A stretch of DNA of 64,000 bases from Stenotrophomonas aracearum (GTDB lineage: Bacteria > Pseudomonadota > Gammaproteobacteria > Xanthomonadales > Xanthomonadaceae): NCBI RefSeq assembly GCF_031834615.1, contig NZ_CP115543.1:3793001-3857000 (forward strand), in the 5' to 3' direction. How positions within the stretch are numbered: position 1 is the first letter of the stretch; each line of letters starts with the position of its first letter. This document shows, in pieces, positions 45,683 to 55,579 of the stretch. The notes under the pieces were generated by a model. That model saw nothing but the letters and a program-made list of their open reading frames with translations. It ran no database searches and was not told the DNA's origin. The translations under genes were made by a program, and so were the position numbers.

Positions 45683-48600
45683 ATGAAGACGTACAAGGCT
45701 GTACCCCGCAAGGCAATGCTCACTTCCGCGCTGCTCGCCGTGCTGGCCGGGCCGGCGTGGGCCCAGGACACCAGCCGCGATGGCGCTGCGTCGTCCTCGC
45801 AGGGGCTCGACCCCGCCACGCTCGATACGGTGCAGGTCACCGGTATCCGCGGCAGCCTCACCTCGTCCATGAACCTCAAGCGCGACAGCCAGGGCGTGGT
45901 CGACGGCATCGTGGCCGAAGACATCGGCAAGTTCCCGGACACCAACCTGGCCGAATCGCTGCAGCGCATCAGCGGCGTGTCCATCGACCGTACCTCCAGC
46001 GGCGAAGGCTCCAAGGTCACCGTGCGCGGCATCGGGCCCGACTTCAACCTGGTGCTGCTCAACGGCCGCCAGATGCCGGCCTCCAATCTCGGCAATGGCG
46101 GTGGCGGCCTGTCCGGCTCGCGCTCGTTCGACTTCGCCAACATCGCCTCCGAGTCGATCTCGGCAGTGGAAGTGTTCAAGACCACCCGTGCCGACAACCC
46201 GACTGGCGGCATCGGCGCCACCATCAACGTCAAGACCCTGCGTCCGCTCGAAGCGGCGCCGGTGGTCAGCGTGGGCGTGAAGGCGGTCAACGACACCTCC
46301 AACGACAACCTGCCGCGCACCCTGAAGGGCTCGGACTTCACCGGCGAGCTGTCGGGCATCTTCAGCGACACCTATGCCGATGGTCGTTTCGGCGTGATGC
46401 TGAGCGGCAGCTACCAGGAGCGCGACTCCGGCTTCAACCAGGCCACCGTGGCCGAAGGCTGGGCCACGTTCGAAGGCGACAACACCACCGACTGGCGCGT
46501 GCTGCCGCAGCCGGGCCAGGGCTATGCCGACCGCATCCAGAACCGTCCGGGTCCGAACGATGTGTACGGGCGCCCGCAGAACACCGCGTACAACGTAAAC
46601 GGCGTGCAGCGCCAGCGCACCAACGGCCAGGCCACCCTGCAGTGGAAGCCGGTCGACAACGTGACCACCACGCTGGACTACACCTATGTGGAAAACAAGG
46701 TGCAGCAGCAGCGCAGCGAACTGTCGGTGTGGTTCAACTACGGCCCGGGCGACAGCATCTGGACCAACGGCCCGGTCGCCGCGCCGATCATCTACAGCGA
46801 AGACATGGTCAATTCGGACGTGTCGATGGGTGGCGCGCAGCTGGCCACCAAGAACACGCTGGACTCGCTGGGCTTCAACGTGGAATGGGAAGTCAACGAT
46901 GCGTTGACCCTGAACTTCGACGCCCACAACTCCACCGGCGAGTCGCAGCCGGACAGCCCGTACGGTTCGGCCGGCGTGCTCGGCGTGGCCGCGTTCGTGC
47001 GCGGCAAGACCACCGTGGACTACAGCGGCGACCTGCCCATCATCAACATCGCGCTGCCGCCGGGTGGCGTGCAGGCCGCCGATGCGCTGGTCACCGGCTC
47101 GGTATTCCAGAACAGCTACAACAAGTCCGAGGTGGAGCAGTACCAGGGCCGCGGCACCTTCAAGTTCGCCGACTACTCCGCGCTGGACTTCGGCGTCGGC
47201 TACACCGACGTGAAGAACCGCTCGGCCTCGGCGATCATGCAGCGCAATACCTGGGGTGGCCTGGGCACGCCGGCCGACTACGATGACAGCATCTGGTACG
47301 CCGACGACATGGCGAAGTACTTCGATGCGTTCTCCGGCCACAGCGATCCGCGCCTGACCGGCCAGTTCCTGGTGTTCGACTTCGACCGCCTGATCAACCG
47401 CGCCGCCCAGGTCGGTACCGCCTCCGACCCGGCCTGCCCGACCTGCTACGTGGCGCCCACCGAGTACTCGCAGGACATCCGCACCAACGAGAAGTCAAAG
47501 AGCGCGTTCCTGCAGTACCGCACCACCTTCGACTGGTCGATGCCGCTGAACGTGGCGGTCGGCGTGCGCTATGAGCAGACCGACGTGGACTCCACCGCGA
47601 TGGTGCGCGTGCCCAACGGGATCAGCTGGAGTTCGGCCAACGAGCTCAACATCGACTATGCCAGCGAGAGCGGCTTCATCAGCGACAGCGGCAAGTACGA
47701 CTACGTGCTGCCCAACATGGACCTGAAGCTGGACATCAGCGACAGCCTGGCCCTGCGCGGCAGCTACAGCCGCAGCCTGGGCCGCGCGGGGTGGGACCAG
47801 ATCCAGAGCGGGCAGTCGCTGGCCGACATCGTGCGTACCCAGGGCGGTAGCGGGTCGCGCGGCAACCCGGCGCTGGAACCGCTGCTGTCGGACAACTTCG
47901 ACCTGTCGCTGGAGTGGTACTACGGCGAGTCCAGCTACGCCTCGGTCGGCTTCTTCCGCAAGAACATCAAGAACTTCATCAGCAACACCATCGTCCGCGA
48001 GAACACCGGCGACCTGCACACGCCGGTCGGTGGCGCGTACTGGAATGCAGCGCTGGCGGCGGGCTGCGGCGTGTCCGACATGCCCTGCATCCGCGATTAC
48101 ATCTTCACCAACTTCAACGGCCAGCCCGGCGTGACCGCCACCGGCACCAACTCGGCCGGCCAGCTCACCGGCACCATCGTCGGCCAGCCCGGCGACCCGA
48201 TCGCCGGGTTCGACATCACCCTGCCGGCCAACCAGCGTTCGGACCATCTCGATGGCTGGGAAATCGCGGTGCAGCACCTGTTCGGGCAGTCCGGCTTCGG
48301 CCTGGCCGCCAACTACACCAAGGTGAAGTCGGGGCTGACCTTCGACAACCTGAGCCTGGGCGACCAGTACCCGATGGTGGGGCTGAGCGACTCGGCCAAC
48401 CTGGTGGCGTTCTATGACAAGAACAGCTGGCAGATCCGTGCGGCGTACAACTGGCGCGACAAGTTCCTCAACGGCATCGGCGGCCAGGGTCCGAACCCGA
48501 ACTACACCGACGACTACGGCCAGCTCGACCTCAACATCAGCTATGCGGTCAACGACCAGCTGTCGCTGAGCGTGGAGGCGATCAACCTCACCGACGAGAC

Positions 48601-48691
48601 CATGCGCACCTACGCGCGCCACACCAACATGCTGCGCTACGCGACCCAGACCGGCCCGCGCTACATGTTCGGCGTCCGCTACAAGTTCTAA
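45683..48691 (+). CDS. TonB-dependent receptor for a glucan or oligosaccharide
   Basis: This 1002-residue outer-membrane transporter has a signal peptide (KAMLTSALLAVLAGPAWAQ). A TonB-box-like segment (TLDTVQVTGIRGSL) is followed by the plug domain (VAEDIGKFPDTNLAESLQRISGV, KVTVRGIGPDFNLVLLNGRQ). The long barrel ends in the beta-signal RYMFGVRYKF. Such receptors in Xanthomonas form carbohydrate-utilisation loci with glycosidases and permeases; here it pairs with the GH3 enzyme and MFS transporter. The ATG at 45683 follows GGGGAGGGAG. A LacI-type operator overlaps its -35. A 10-bp hairpin follows the stop. Confidence 0.95.
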   Translation: MKTYKAVPRKAMLTSALLAVLAGPAWAQDTSRDGAASSSQGLDPATLDTVQVTGIRGSLTSSMNLKRDSQGVVDGIVAEDIGKFPDTNLAESLQRISGVSIDRTSSGEGSKVTVRGIGPDFNLVLLNGRQMPASNLGNGGGGLSGSRSFDFANIASESISAVEVFKTTRADNPTGGIGATINVKTLRPLEAAPVVSVGVKAVNDTSNDNLPRTLKGSDFTGELSGIFSDTYADGRFGVMLSGSYQERDSGFNQATVAEGWATFEGDNTTDWRVLPQPGQGYADRIQNRPGPNDVYGRPQNTAYNVNGVQRQRTNGQATLQWKPVDNVTTTLDYTYVENKVQQQRSELSVWFNYGPGDSIWTNGPVAAPIIYSEDMVNSDVSMGGAQLATKNTLDSLGFNVEWEVNDALTLNFDAHNSTGESQPDSPYGSAGVLGVAAFVRGKTTVDYSGDLPIINIALPPGGVQAADALVTGSVFQNSYNKSEVEQYQGRGTFKFADYSALDFGVGYTDVKNRSASAIMQRNTWGGLGTPADYDDSIWYADDMAKYFDAFSGHSDPRLTGQFLVFDFDRLINRAAQVGTASDPACPTCYVAPTEYSQDIRTNEKSKSAFLQYRTTFDWSMPLNVAVGVRYEQTDVDSTAMVRVPNGISWSSANELNIDYASESGFISDSGKYDYVLPNMDLKLDISDSLALRGSYSRSLGRAGWDQIQSGQSLADIVRTQGGSGSRGNPALEPLLSDNFDLSLEWYYGESSYASVGFFRKNIKNFISNTIVRENTGDLHTPVGGAYWNAALAAGCGVSDMPCIRDYIFTNFNGQPGVTATGTNSAGQLTGTIVGQPGDPIAGFDITLPANQRSDHLDGWEIAVQHLFGQSGFGLAANYTKVKSGLTFDNLSLGDQYPMVGLSDSANLVAFYDKNSWQIRAAYNWRDKFLNGIGGQGPNPNYTDDYGQLDLNISYAVNDQLSLSVEAINLTDETMRTYARHTNMLRYATQTGPRYMFGVRYKF

Positions 48692-48701
48692 GGCCCCAAG
48701 G

Positions 48702-48731
48702 CGGTCTGGCGGGTCTACACTCGCCAGACCG
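48702..48731 (+). other. 10-bp hairpin between TonB receptor and JmjC-like gene
   Basis: CGGTCTGGCG (48702-48711) and CGCCAGACCG (48722-48731) form a perfect 10-bp stem with a 10-nt loop, 10 bp after the receptor stop. There is no T-run, so partial termination or an mRNA processing site is more likely than full termination. Confidence 0.6.
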
Positions 48732-48755
48732 TCCCTGCCCCGCAAGCGACCCGCC

Positions 48756-49772
48756 ATGCCTGCAACGCCCGGCCCGATCGACGAAGTCCGCGACCTCGAC
48801 CGCAGCCAGCTGCCGGCGCTGCTGCCCACCTGGACCACGCCCAAAGTCATTCGCGGGCTGGTCGGCGACTGGCCGATGGTGGCCGCCGCGCAGGCCTCGG
48901 CCGATGCCGCCGTGGCCCATCTCAAGCAGTACGACCACGGCACCCTGCCGGTGACCGCGACCACCGCCCCGCCCGACGCGCAGGGCCGGATCTTCTACAA
49001 CGCGGACATGAGCGGCTTCAATTTCCGCCGTGAGCAGATTCCGCTCAAGGTGGTGCTCGACACCCTGCTCAAGTACCGCAACGCTCCCGCTGCGCCCACC
49101 ATTTATGTCGCGTCCACGACGCTGGACAGCTTCCTGCCCGGCTTCCGCCAGGACAACCCGATGGCGCTCGGCGTGGACGACCCGCTGGCGAGCATCTGGA
49201 TCGGCAACCGTTCGCGCATTGCCGCCCACCACGACGTGCCGGACAACCTGGCCTGTGTCGCCGCCGGGCGTCGCCGGGTCACCCTGTTCCCGCCCGACCA
49301 GGTCGGCAATCTGTACATGGGCCCGCTGGACTTCACCCCGGCCGGCCAGGCGGTGAGCCTGGTCGACTTCGCCGCGCCGGACCTGGACCGTTTTCCGCGC
49401 TTCGAACGAGCCTGGGCCAGCGCCCAGGTCGCCGAGCTGGGGCCCGGCGATGCGGTGTTCATTCCCTCGCTGTGGTGGCACCACATGGAAGGGCTGGACG
49501 ACTTCAACGTGCTGGTGAACTACTGGTGGCGCCCGGTGCCGGCATGGACCGACGCACCGATGAACGCCCTGATGCTGTCGCTGCTGGCCCTGCGCTCGTT
49601 GCCACCGGCGCAGCGTCGCCACTGGCGGGCGATGTTCGACCACTTTGTGTTCGCAACGGGCGCCGACGCCACCGCGCACATTCCCGAGCACGCCCGTGGG
49701 GTGCTCGGGCCGCTGGACGAGGCGATGGCGGCCAATGTACGCAGTGTTCTACGCAAGCGGCTGGAACGGTAG
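48756..49772 (+). CDS. cupin-like / JmjC-domain protein
   Basis: This is a 338-residue cytoplasmic protein of the cupin_8 (JmjC-like) class, probably an Fe(II)/2-oxoglutarate hydroxylase. Iron ligands can be read as the His and Asp of RIAAHHDVPDNL and the later His in SLWWHHMEGLD; the fold motif ELGPGDAVFIPSLWW is typical. Members of this family are often encoded next to TonB-dependent receptors of Caulobacter, Xanthomonas and relatives, but their substrate is not established. It begins 65 bp after the receptor gene, with a hairpin in between, and is probably co-transcribed. Confidence 0.9.
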   Translation: MPATPGPIDEVRDLDRSQLPALLPTWTTPKVIRGLVGDWPMVAAAQASADAAVAHLKQYDHGTLPVTATTAPPDAQGRIFYNADMSGFNFRREQIPLKVVLDTLLKYRNAPAAPTIYVASTTLDSFLPGFRQDNPMALGVDDPLASIWIGNRSRIAAHHDVPDNLACVAAGRRRVTLFPPDQVGNLYMGPLDFTPAGQAVSLVDFAAPDLDRFPRFERAWASAQVAELGPGDAVFIPSLWWHHMEGLDDFNVLVNYWWRPVPAWTDAPMNALMLSLLALRSLPPAQRRHWRAMFDHFVFATGADATAHIPEHARGVLGPLDEAMAANVRSVLRKRLER

Positions 49773-49853
49773 CGCCGACGGTTACCCTTGACCCGGCGAA
49801 TCCGTGATAATCCGCGCCGTGACCGCTCGTCACCCTGCCGGTAGTTGAAGTCC

Positions 49854-51440
49854 ATGCCCCTGCTGTCGTCCCGCCTCAACCTGGGCAAGCTGATTCTTGC
49901 GCTCGCGCTGCTCAGCTCGCTGGTCGCCCTGGCCAACACCCTGCATGCGAGCTACCGCGTACAGCGAGAGCAGCTGATCGGCACCACGCTGGAGTCCAAC
50001 CGGGTCTATGCCAGCAAGCTGGCCGAGAGCACCCAGAACTTCATACTGTCGGCCCAGCAGCAGCTGGCCTACGCCGCCATCGAGCTGGGAAAGCAGAACC
50101 ATGACCGCGCCGGGCTGGAAGCCCACGCCGCGCGCCTGCAGCTGCAGACCAACAGCTTCAATTCGGTGCTGATCGTGGACCCGGCCGGCACGGTGCTGGC
50201 CACCTCGCCGCTGAGCCTGGCGCTCACCGGCATCACGCTCAACAGCCAGGGCAACAGCGAAGCGCTGAAGCGCCGCGAGCCGTACATCAGCGACCCGTAC
50301 CAGTCGGCCACCGGGCGCCTGCTGGTGGCGATCTCGCACCCCATCTTCGACGCGCAGGGCCAGTACCGCGGCTACGTCAGCGGCACCATCTACCTGCGCG
50401 AACGCAGCATCCTGCAGAGCCTGCTCGGCAAGCACTACTACCGCGACGGCTCGTACCTGTACGTGGTCGACCGCAACGGCCGCATCCTGTACCACATCGA
50501 GCCGACCCGGGTGGGGCAGTTCGCGCTGGAGAATCCGGCGGTCAAAGCTGTAAGCCAGGGCCATTCGGGCGCGCAGGAAGTGCGCAACAGCCATGGCGTG
50601 CTGATGCTGGCCGGCTACGCACCGGTGCCCAGCGTGGGCTGGGGCGTGGTCGCGCAGCGTCCCACCGCCGCCACCTTGGCGCCGCTGTCGCGGTTGATGA
50701 AGGCGGTGATCTGGAACGCCATCCCGCTGGGCGTGCTGTCGCTGCTGGTCACCTGGTGGTTCGCACGGCGCATTTCGCTGCCGCTGTGGCAGATGGCGCG
50801 CAACGTGCAGAACCGCGACACCGGCATCGCCATCCGCCATGTCAGCGGCATCCGCGCGTGGTACTACGAGGCCGCGCACCTCAAGCAGGCGCTGCTGTAC
50901 AGCTTCAACCTGCTGCAGGACCGGATCGGCAAGCTCAGCCGCGCCAGCATGACCGACCCGCTTACCGGCCTGCAGAATCGCCGTGGCCTGCAGGAAGGGC
51001 TGGAAGACTGGCAGGCGCGCGGGCAGCCGTTCGGCATCGTCGCGCTGGACATCGACCGATTCAAGACCATCAACGACCGCTTCGGCCATGCCGTGGGCGA
51101 CGCGGTGATCCTGCGCATCGCGCAGATCATGCGCGACGACTCGCGCGACACCGACCTGCTGTGCCGCAATGGCGGCGAGGAATTCCTGATCCTGCTGCCG
51201 GGCATCGACGTCGCGGCCAGCGCCGCCATCGCCGAACGCCTGCGCCGGCAGGTGGAAGCGGAAGTGTTCGAGGAGGTGGGCACGGTGACGGTATCGCTGG
51301 GCGTGGCCCACTACCCCAGCTACCACGAGGACCCGCACCAGGCGCTGCGCCTGGCCGACAAGGCGCTGTACATGGCCAAGGAACAGGGCCGCAACCGCAC
51401 CGTGGTGTACCCGGCGCCGGAGGGCCCGGCGCAGGGGTGA
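49854..51440 (+). CDS. membrane-bound diguanylate cyclase, dCache-GGDEF
   Basis: This enzyme makes cyclic di-GMP from two GTP. The 528-residue protein has an N-terminal transmembrane helix (LGKLILALALLSSLVALANTL). A periplasmic dCache-type sensor extends to about residue 280 (ERSILQSLLGKHYYRDGSYLYVVDRNG). A second transmembrane helix follows (AVIWNAIPLGVLSLLVTWWF), then a HAMP-like linker. The GGDEF domain has DPLTGLQNRRG and the catalytic NGGEEF (GGEEF variant, active in many cyclases). No RxxD inhibitory site was noted upstream of GGEEF. The ATG at 49854 is preferred; an in-frame TTG lies three codons upstream. The signal bound is unknown. Confidence 0.95.
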   Translation: MPLLSSRLNLGKLILALALLSSLVALANTLHASYRVQREQLIGTTLESNRVYASKLAESTQNFILSAQQQLAYAAIELGKQNHDRAGLEAHAARLQLQTNSFNSVLIVDPAGTVLATSPLSLALTGITLNSQGNSEALKRREPYISDPYQSATGRLLVAISHPIFDAQGQYRGYVSGTIYLRERSILQSLLGKHYYRDGSYLYVVDRNGRILYHIEPTRVGQFALENPAVKAVSQGHSGAQEVRNSHGVLMLAGYAPVPSVGWGVVAQRPTAATLAPLSRLMKAVIWNAIPLGVLSLLVTWWFARRISLPLWQMARNVQNRDTGIAIRHVSGIRAWYYEAAHLKQALLYSFNLLQDRIGKLSRASMTDPLTGLQNRRGLQEGLEDWQARGQPFGIVALDIDRFKTINDRFGHAVGDAVILRIAQIMRDDSRDTDLLCRNGGEEFLILLPGIDVAASAAIAERLRRQVEAEVFEEVGTVTVSLGVAHYPSYHEDPHQALRLADKALYMAKEQGRNRTVVYPAPEGPAQG

Positions 51441-51452
51441 TGGGAAGCGCGA

Positions 51453-52328
51453 TCAGCCGCCCAGCGGGGTCAGCAGGCGTGGGCCAGTGTTGACGTCGGC
51501 CATGTAGATGCCACCAGACGCCAGCGGACCGTAGGTATCGCTCGCGCGCTGCTCGTCCGTACGCCAGGTCGCCGGCGTGCGCGGGCCGGGAATATAGACT
51601 TTCCACTTGCCATAGCCTGCTTCCTTGCCGCTGTCATTGAACGCGTAGTCGACAGGAACACGAATCGTCCAGAACGGCGCATCCTTCGCATCGCCCGTGG
51701 TCGGCGCACGGAAGGTCCAGCGCTTGGCGGTGTTGACGGTCTGCCGTGCGAAGGTATCGCGCAGCTTCTGCATGCGACGCTCGTCCGTGAGCACGCGCAG
51801 GTTCACCTGCTCGGCAACGGCATCCAGGACCTGGCCGTCGCGCCCCACCTTCACGATGACGATCACGTCGCCCTGGCCACCCATTTCCAAGGCGTATGCG
51901 GGGTAGACCGGCGGCTGCAGCTTGATCCAGGTCACCTCGTCGGTGCTGTTGCGGTCATAGCCACCGAAGGTAGCTCCCTCCAACGTCACCATGTCGTTTC
52001 CGTCGGGACCGGCCTTGGCCGACAGGCGGATCGACACCACGGTGCGCGCACGTACCGGTTGGCCGTCACGCATGACCGGCGCGAAGCGCCAGGTCAGCAC
52101 CGAGCGTTCCACGAAGTCCGCAACATCGGCAGGTATCTTCTCACGCTGGTCCAGCGCAAAGGCTTCCACCTGGCCTTCGGCACCGATGTTGATCTGACCG
52201 CCCAGCACCATGCTGCCTTCGGCGGCGGCGCGCGCTTCGCTTTTGGAAATTGCGGCCGCCTGCGGCACTACCGCCATGACGCCACAGCCCAACGCTACCG
52301 CCAGTGCAACGTATAGAACAGAACGCAT
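51453..52328 (-). CDS. exported protein with TonB-C-terminal-like domain (paralogue A)
   Basis: This 291-residue protein has a signal peptide (MRSVLYVALAVALGCGVMAVVPQAAA) and no proline-rich spanning linker, so it is not a classical TonB. A segment near residues 145-190 (QPPVYPAYALEMGGQGDVIVIVKV) resembles the TonB C-terminal fold. The protein ends in GPRLLTPLGG. The adjacent gene at 52427 encodes a paralogue of identical length with the same ending, clearly a tandem duplication. It is convergent with the diguanylate cyclase gene, 12 bp apart. A periplasmic role is likely; the partner is unknown. The ATG at 52328 has AGGGAGGGG upstream. Confidence 0.8.
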   Translation of the reverse strand: MRSVLYVALAVALGCGVMAVVPQAAAISKSEARAAAEGSMVLGGQINIGAEGQVEAFALDQREKIPADVADFVERSVLTWRFAPVMRDGQPVRARTVVSIRLSAKAGPDGNDMVTLEGATFGGYDRNSTDEVTWIKLQPPVYPAYALEMGGQGDVIVIVKVGRDGQVLDAVAEQVNLRVLTDERRMQKLRDTFARQTVNTAKRWTFRAPTTGDAKDAPFWTIRVPVDYAFNDSGKEAGYGKWKVYIPGPRTPATWRTDEQRASDTYGPLASGGIYMADVNTGPRLLTPLGG

Positions 52329-52426
52329 CGAATCCCCTCCCTGTGATCTGAGCAGCGAGCGTAGCGCATGCCGTCGGGTTCGTCATCGGCCCCCCTGCCG
52401 CGCAGGCAGGACGGCCGGATGCGCGA

Positions 52427-53302
52427 TCAGCCGCCCAGCGGGGTCAGCAGGCGCGGGCCGTCGTCCAGGTCGGCCATGTAGAGGCCGCCGTCGGCCAGCA
52501 GGTCGGGCGCCGCGTTCGCGTCAGCCCGAGCATTGCTGAACGGCGCGCGCTCGTGCGGGCCCGGAATGTAGGCTTCCCATTCGCCATAGCGCTCCATGCG
52601 CGGCTCGCCCATGGCGTAGCGCACCGGCACCCGTACGTTCCAGGACTCGGCGTCCTTGGCGGCGCCGGTGGTCGGTGGGCGGAAGGTCCAGGTCCGTGCG
52701 GCGGCTTCGGAGGCACGCGCCAGCGAGGCGCGCATGGCGCTCATCTGCCTTTCCTTGCCGACCACGCGCAGGTTGACCTGCTCGGTGAACACATCGGCCA
52801 CGCTGCCGTCGCGTGCGATCTTGAGCAGCATCAGCACGTCACCGCGCCCGCGCACGGCGTACACGTCCTTCGGGTAAATCGGTGCGGGTCGCGCGATGAA
52901 GGTGACGCGGCTGGTGCTCTCCGGGTCGTACTTCGCAAAGCTGGCGCCGGTGACGCGCACGTTCGCACCATCACCGTTCGAATCGGGCTGCTGTACCAGG
53001 CGGACTATCACCGGGGTCTGGATGGCCACGGCAGCACCATCGACCATCATCGGCGCGAAGCGCCATGCCTGCACCTGGCGGGTGACGAACGCCGCCAGGT
53101 CGGCCGGCACCTTGTCGGCGTGCGCCAGCTCGAAGGCGGTGACCTGGCCTTCGGTGCCAATATCGATCTTGCCGCTCAGCGTCATGCTGGCCTGGGCGGT
53201 CTGCCGCACTTCGCGTGCGTTCTGTGCGATGGTGTCACTGCTCGCGACCAGCCCGGTGCCGCCAACAGCGAGGGCCAAGGCCAGAAGGGGGGAATAACGC
53301 AT
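52427..53302 (-). CDS. exported protein with TonB-C-terminal-like domain (paralogue B)
   Basis: This is the tandem partner of the 51453-52328 gene, also 291 residues. It has a signal peptide (LLALALAVGGTGLVASS) and an N-terminal repeat-like region shared with the partner (SMTLSGKIDIGTEGQVTAFEL against SMVLGGQINIGAEGQVEAFAL). The TonB-C-like segment is RPAPIYPKDVYAVRGRGDVLMLLKI, and both share the TWTFRxPTTGxAKDA motif and the GPRLLTPLGG end. Overall divergence is considerable, so the duplication is not recent. A 98-bp gap separates the two copies. Function is not known. Confidence 0.8.
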   Translation of the reverse strand: MRYSPLLALALAVGGTGLVASSDTIAQNAREVRQTAQASMTLSGKIDIGTEGQVTAFELAHADKVPADLAAFVTRQVQAWRFAPMMVDGAAVAIQTPVIVRLVQQPDSNGDGANVRVTGASFAKYDPESTSRVTFIARPAPIYPKDVYAVRGRGDVLMLLKIARDGSVADVFTEQVNLRVVGKERQMSAMRASLARASEAAARTWTFRPPTTGAAKDAESWNVRVPVRYAMGEPRMERYGEWEAYIPGPHERAPFSNARADANAAPDLLADGGLYMADLDDGPRLLTPLGG

Positions 53303-53359
53303 CTCACCTGCTCCTTGTGATGAGTGTCGAGAGTACCCCACCGGTATGTCAGGGGTAAA

Positions 53360-55096
53360 TCACGCCAGCCGGTGGGTGTCCGCGTAGGGCAATGTGTCAG
53401 GGTAGTTCCCGGCCGCGAAACATCCCTGCAACCCCTGCCACCACAGGGGATCGAACAGATGACCATGGTGTTCGCGAACCGCAGCAAGTTCTGCTGCGGG
53501 GAGTCCCATGAACGGCGCGAACCGTTCCGGAAACACATCTCGCGGGCCCACATGGAACCACGGCTCGTCGGCCATCACTTCGTCGGCATTGCGCGGCTGC
53601 GGCCACGCGCGGAACACGCAGTCGCTGACCAGGCACAGTTCATCGTAGTCGTAGAACACCGCACGCCCGTGCCGCGATACACCGAAGTTCTTCGGCAGCA
53701 TGTCGCCGGGGAAGATGTTGTTGCGCGCCATGTCGGTGATCGCCTGCGCGTAGTCCAGTGCGGCGGCGCGACGCGCCTCGGCGGTCTGCTCGCGCAGGTA
53801 CAGGTTGAGCGGGCGGAAGCGGCGCTGAACGTAGCACAGCGCGATCACCAAGGTGTCGCCTTCCTCGTGCACGCTGGCGGCGCACTGGGTCAGCAGTTCC
53901 TCGCGCAATGCCGGCGAGAAGCGCGATTTCGGGAAGCGCAGGTGGCGGTAGGGCTGCGCGTCCAGCAGCCGGCCCACGCGGTCCAGGTTGAACACCAGCG
54001 CGTACTTCTCTTCCACCTGGTGCCGGGTCATGCTCTTGGGCCAGGCGAAGCGGTCGCGGATCAGCTTGAATACCAGCGGGTAAGTGGGCAGGGTGAACAC
54101 CGCCATGACCATGCCCGGCGTGCCCTCGGCATGCACCAGCTGTTCGTCGGGGTGGTCCAGGAAGTGACGGAAGAAGGTGCGGTAGCGCTCGGTCTTGCCC
54201 TGCTTGGCGCGGCCCAGCACGGTGTAGATCTCATCGATGGGCTTGGCCGGCAGCAGGCTGCGCAGAAATACCACCGCGTCGCCCACCGTGGCCAGGTCGG
54301 CCTGGAAGTAGCTGCGCGATACGCCGAACAGGTGCGCCACGTCACGGCGCCGGGTCAGCACCGCCTCGGCACGCAGGCCGGCGCCGTCATTGACCAGCGC
54401 GATCACGCAGGGCGAAAAGCGGTGTTCACCGAACACCCGCCCCACCAGGTAGGCGCGGCGCTCGCGGTAAAACACGGTGTCCAGCAGTTCGATGCTGCGC
54501 ACCGGATGCGTGCCCCAGTGCTGCAGGTCGTCCTGCAGGCGCACGGCGATCGCCGCCGCGCAGCGCATCTGGTGCGCGTAGGGCACCTCGAAACGATAGT
54601 CGCCCAGCACCCGCATGAACGCCTCGACCGGGCGCGTGGTGGACACCGCGTAGGTGTGGCGCGCGACCGGATGGGTGATGGCGTCGGACGGTTCCACGTC
54701 CAGCGCCATGAACTCGACCTCGGCATCCACGCCTTCGGTGGCGAACAGGCGCCGCGCCAGGGTGTTGTAGAAGGTCTTGTACAGCTCGGCGTCGATCAGC
54801 GGCCCGACCAGGGCGGCGTACGCCGCGTGCACGCCCAGCCAGAGGCTGCGGCTGCCTACCGCCTCTCCTGCGGCGCGCCGCAGCGCATCCACGGTCTCGG
54901 CAATGCAGCGGTCGTACAGCCCGATACGTTCCACCGCGTCACCCTGCGCACCGCTCCAGTCCTGCGTCTCGAAGCGCACCCGCGCGCGCCGCGTGACGCT
55001 GGCAAAGCGCGCGTGATAGTCCTCGAACCCCCCGCGGACCAGCAGGGCAAGGGAGGCGGCCAACGCGACTTCATCGTGGGAATCGGCAACAGGCAT
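53360..55096 (-). CDS. aceK: isocitrate dehydrogenase kinase/phosphatase
   Basis: AceK phosphorylates and dephosphorylates isocitrate dehydrogenase to partition carbon between the TCA cycle and the glyoxylate shunt. The 578-residue protein shows the regulatory N-terminal domain ([29 protein letters not shown]) and the kinase/phosphatase domain with [51 protein letters not shown] and [14 protein letters not shown]. The start at 55096 matches the family; the frame continues upstream. It is not next to aceA or aceB here. Its known substrate in enteric bacteria is the homodimeric enzyme, whereas the window encodes the monomeric type at 57708-59933. Confidence 0.95.
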   Translation of the reverse strand: MPVADSHDEVALAASLALLVRGGFEDYHARFASVTRRARVRFETQDWSGAQGDAVERIGLYDRCIAETVDALRRAAGEAVGSRSLWLGVHAAYAALVGPLIDAELYKTFYNTLARRLFATEGVDAEVEFMALDVEPSDAITHPVARHTYAVSTTRPVEAFMRVLGDYRFEVPYAHQMRCAAAIAVRLQDDLQHWGTHPVRSIELLDTVFYRERRAYLVGRVFGEHRFSPCVIALVNDGAGLRAEAVLTRRRDVAHLFGVSRSYFQADLATVGDAVVFLRSLLPAKPIDEIYTVLGRAKQGKTERYRTFFRHFLDHPDEQLVHAEGTPGMVMAVFTLPTYPLVFKLIRDRFAWPKSMTRHQVEEKYALVFNLDRVGRLLDAQPYRHLRFPKSRFSPALREELLTQCAASVHEEGDTLVIALCYVQRRFRPLNLYLREQTAEARRAAALDYAQAITDMARNNIFPGDMLPKNFGVSRHGRAVFYDYDELCLVSDCVFRAWPQPRNADEVMADEPWFHVGPRDVFPERFAPFMGLPAAELAAVREHHGHLFDPLWWQGLQGCFAAGNYPDTLPYADTHRLA

Positions 55097-55179
55097 GCAG
55101 GGCAACCGGAAGGACCGCCCCCATTGTGCGCCCGCGCGGCGTGCGCCGACCACCCCGGAGTGGTCGGCGCCTTTTGCAC

Positions 55180-55551
55180 TCACATCACCAGCGCGCCTTC
55201 CACGTCCTGCACCTTGCGGCGCGCGAGCGCCAGGTTGGACTTGTTGCGGTCGAGCACCAGGTACAGGAACAGCCCCTTCTTCTTCGCTACCGGGCGCAGG
55301 ATGTGGTACGCGGTGCCCAGCGAGATCAGGATGTCTTCGATGGTGTCGTTGAGGTTCAACGATGCCGCCGTCTTCATCTTCGCGCGGATCACTTCGGTGT
55401 TGCCTGCGGCGGCCACTTCCATGTCCATGCCCGAGCCGGCTTCGCCCAGCAGCATGCCGCTCTCATAGTCCACAAGCGCAACTGCCTTCGCGCCATCGAT
55501 CTGCATCAGCGAGTTCAAGGTATCGCTCACTGCGTTGTTCATGTTGCCCAT
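55180..55551 (-). CDS. roadblock/LC7-domain protein (second of two)
   Basis: This 123-residue protein is a single roadblock/LC7 fold: helix [27 protein letters not shown], strand region and [33 protein letters not shown]. The LC7 fold in bacteria (MglB) acts as a GTPase-activating protein or scaffold for Ras-like GTPases. It is the last gene of a minus-strand module 56561-57514, GTPase, roadblock, roadblock. The start at 55551 is preceded by GGGGTG; an ATG three codons further in is an alternative. The aceK start lies 83 bp downstream. Confidence 0.9.
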   Translation of the reverse strand: MGNMNNAVSDTLNSLMQIDGAKAVALVDYESGMLLGEAGSGMDMEVAAAGNTEVIRAKMKTAASLNLNDTIEDILISLGTAYHILRPVAKKKGLFLYLVLDRNKSNLALARRKVQDVEGALVM

Positions 55552-55579
55552 GCTGCACCCCGTTCTGGTTGTCGAGCCC

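Noticed and set aside
16095-46280. CRISPR-like regular spacing in the 20-28 kb region
   Set aside because: The periodicity (567, 291 and 288 bp) is in frame and encodes protein domains; there are no short direct repeats with unique spacers.
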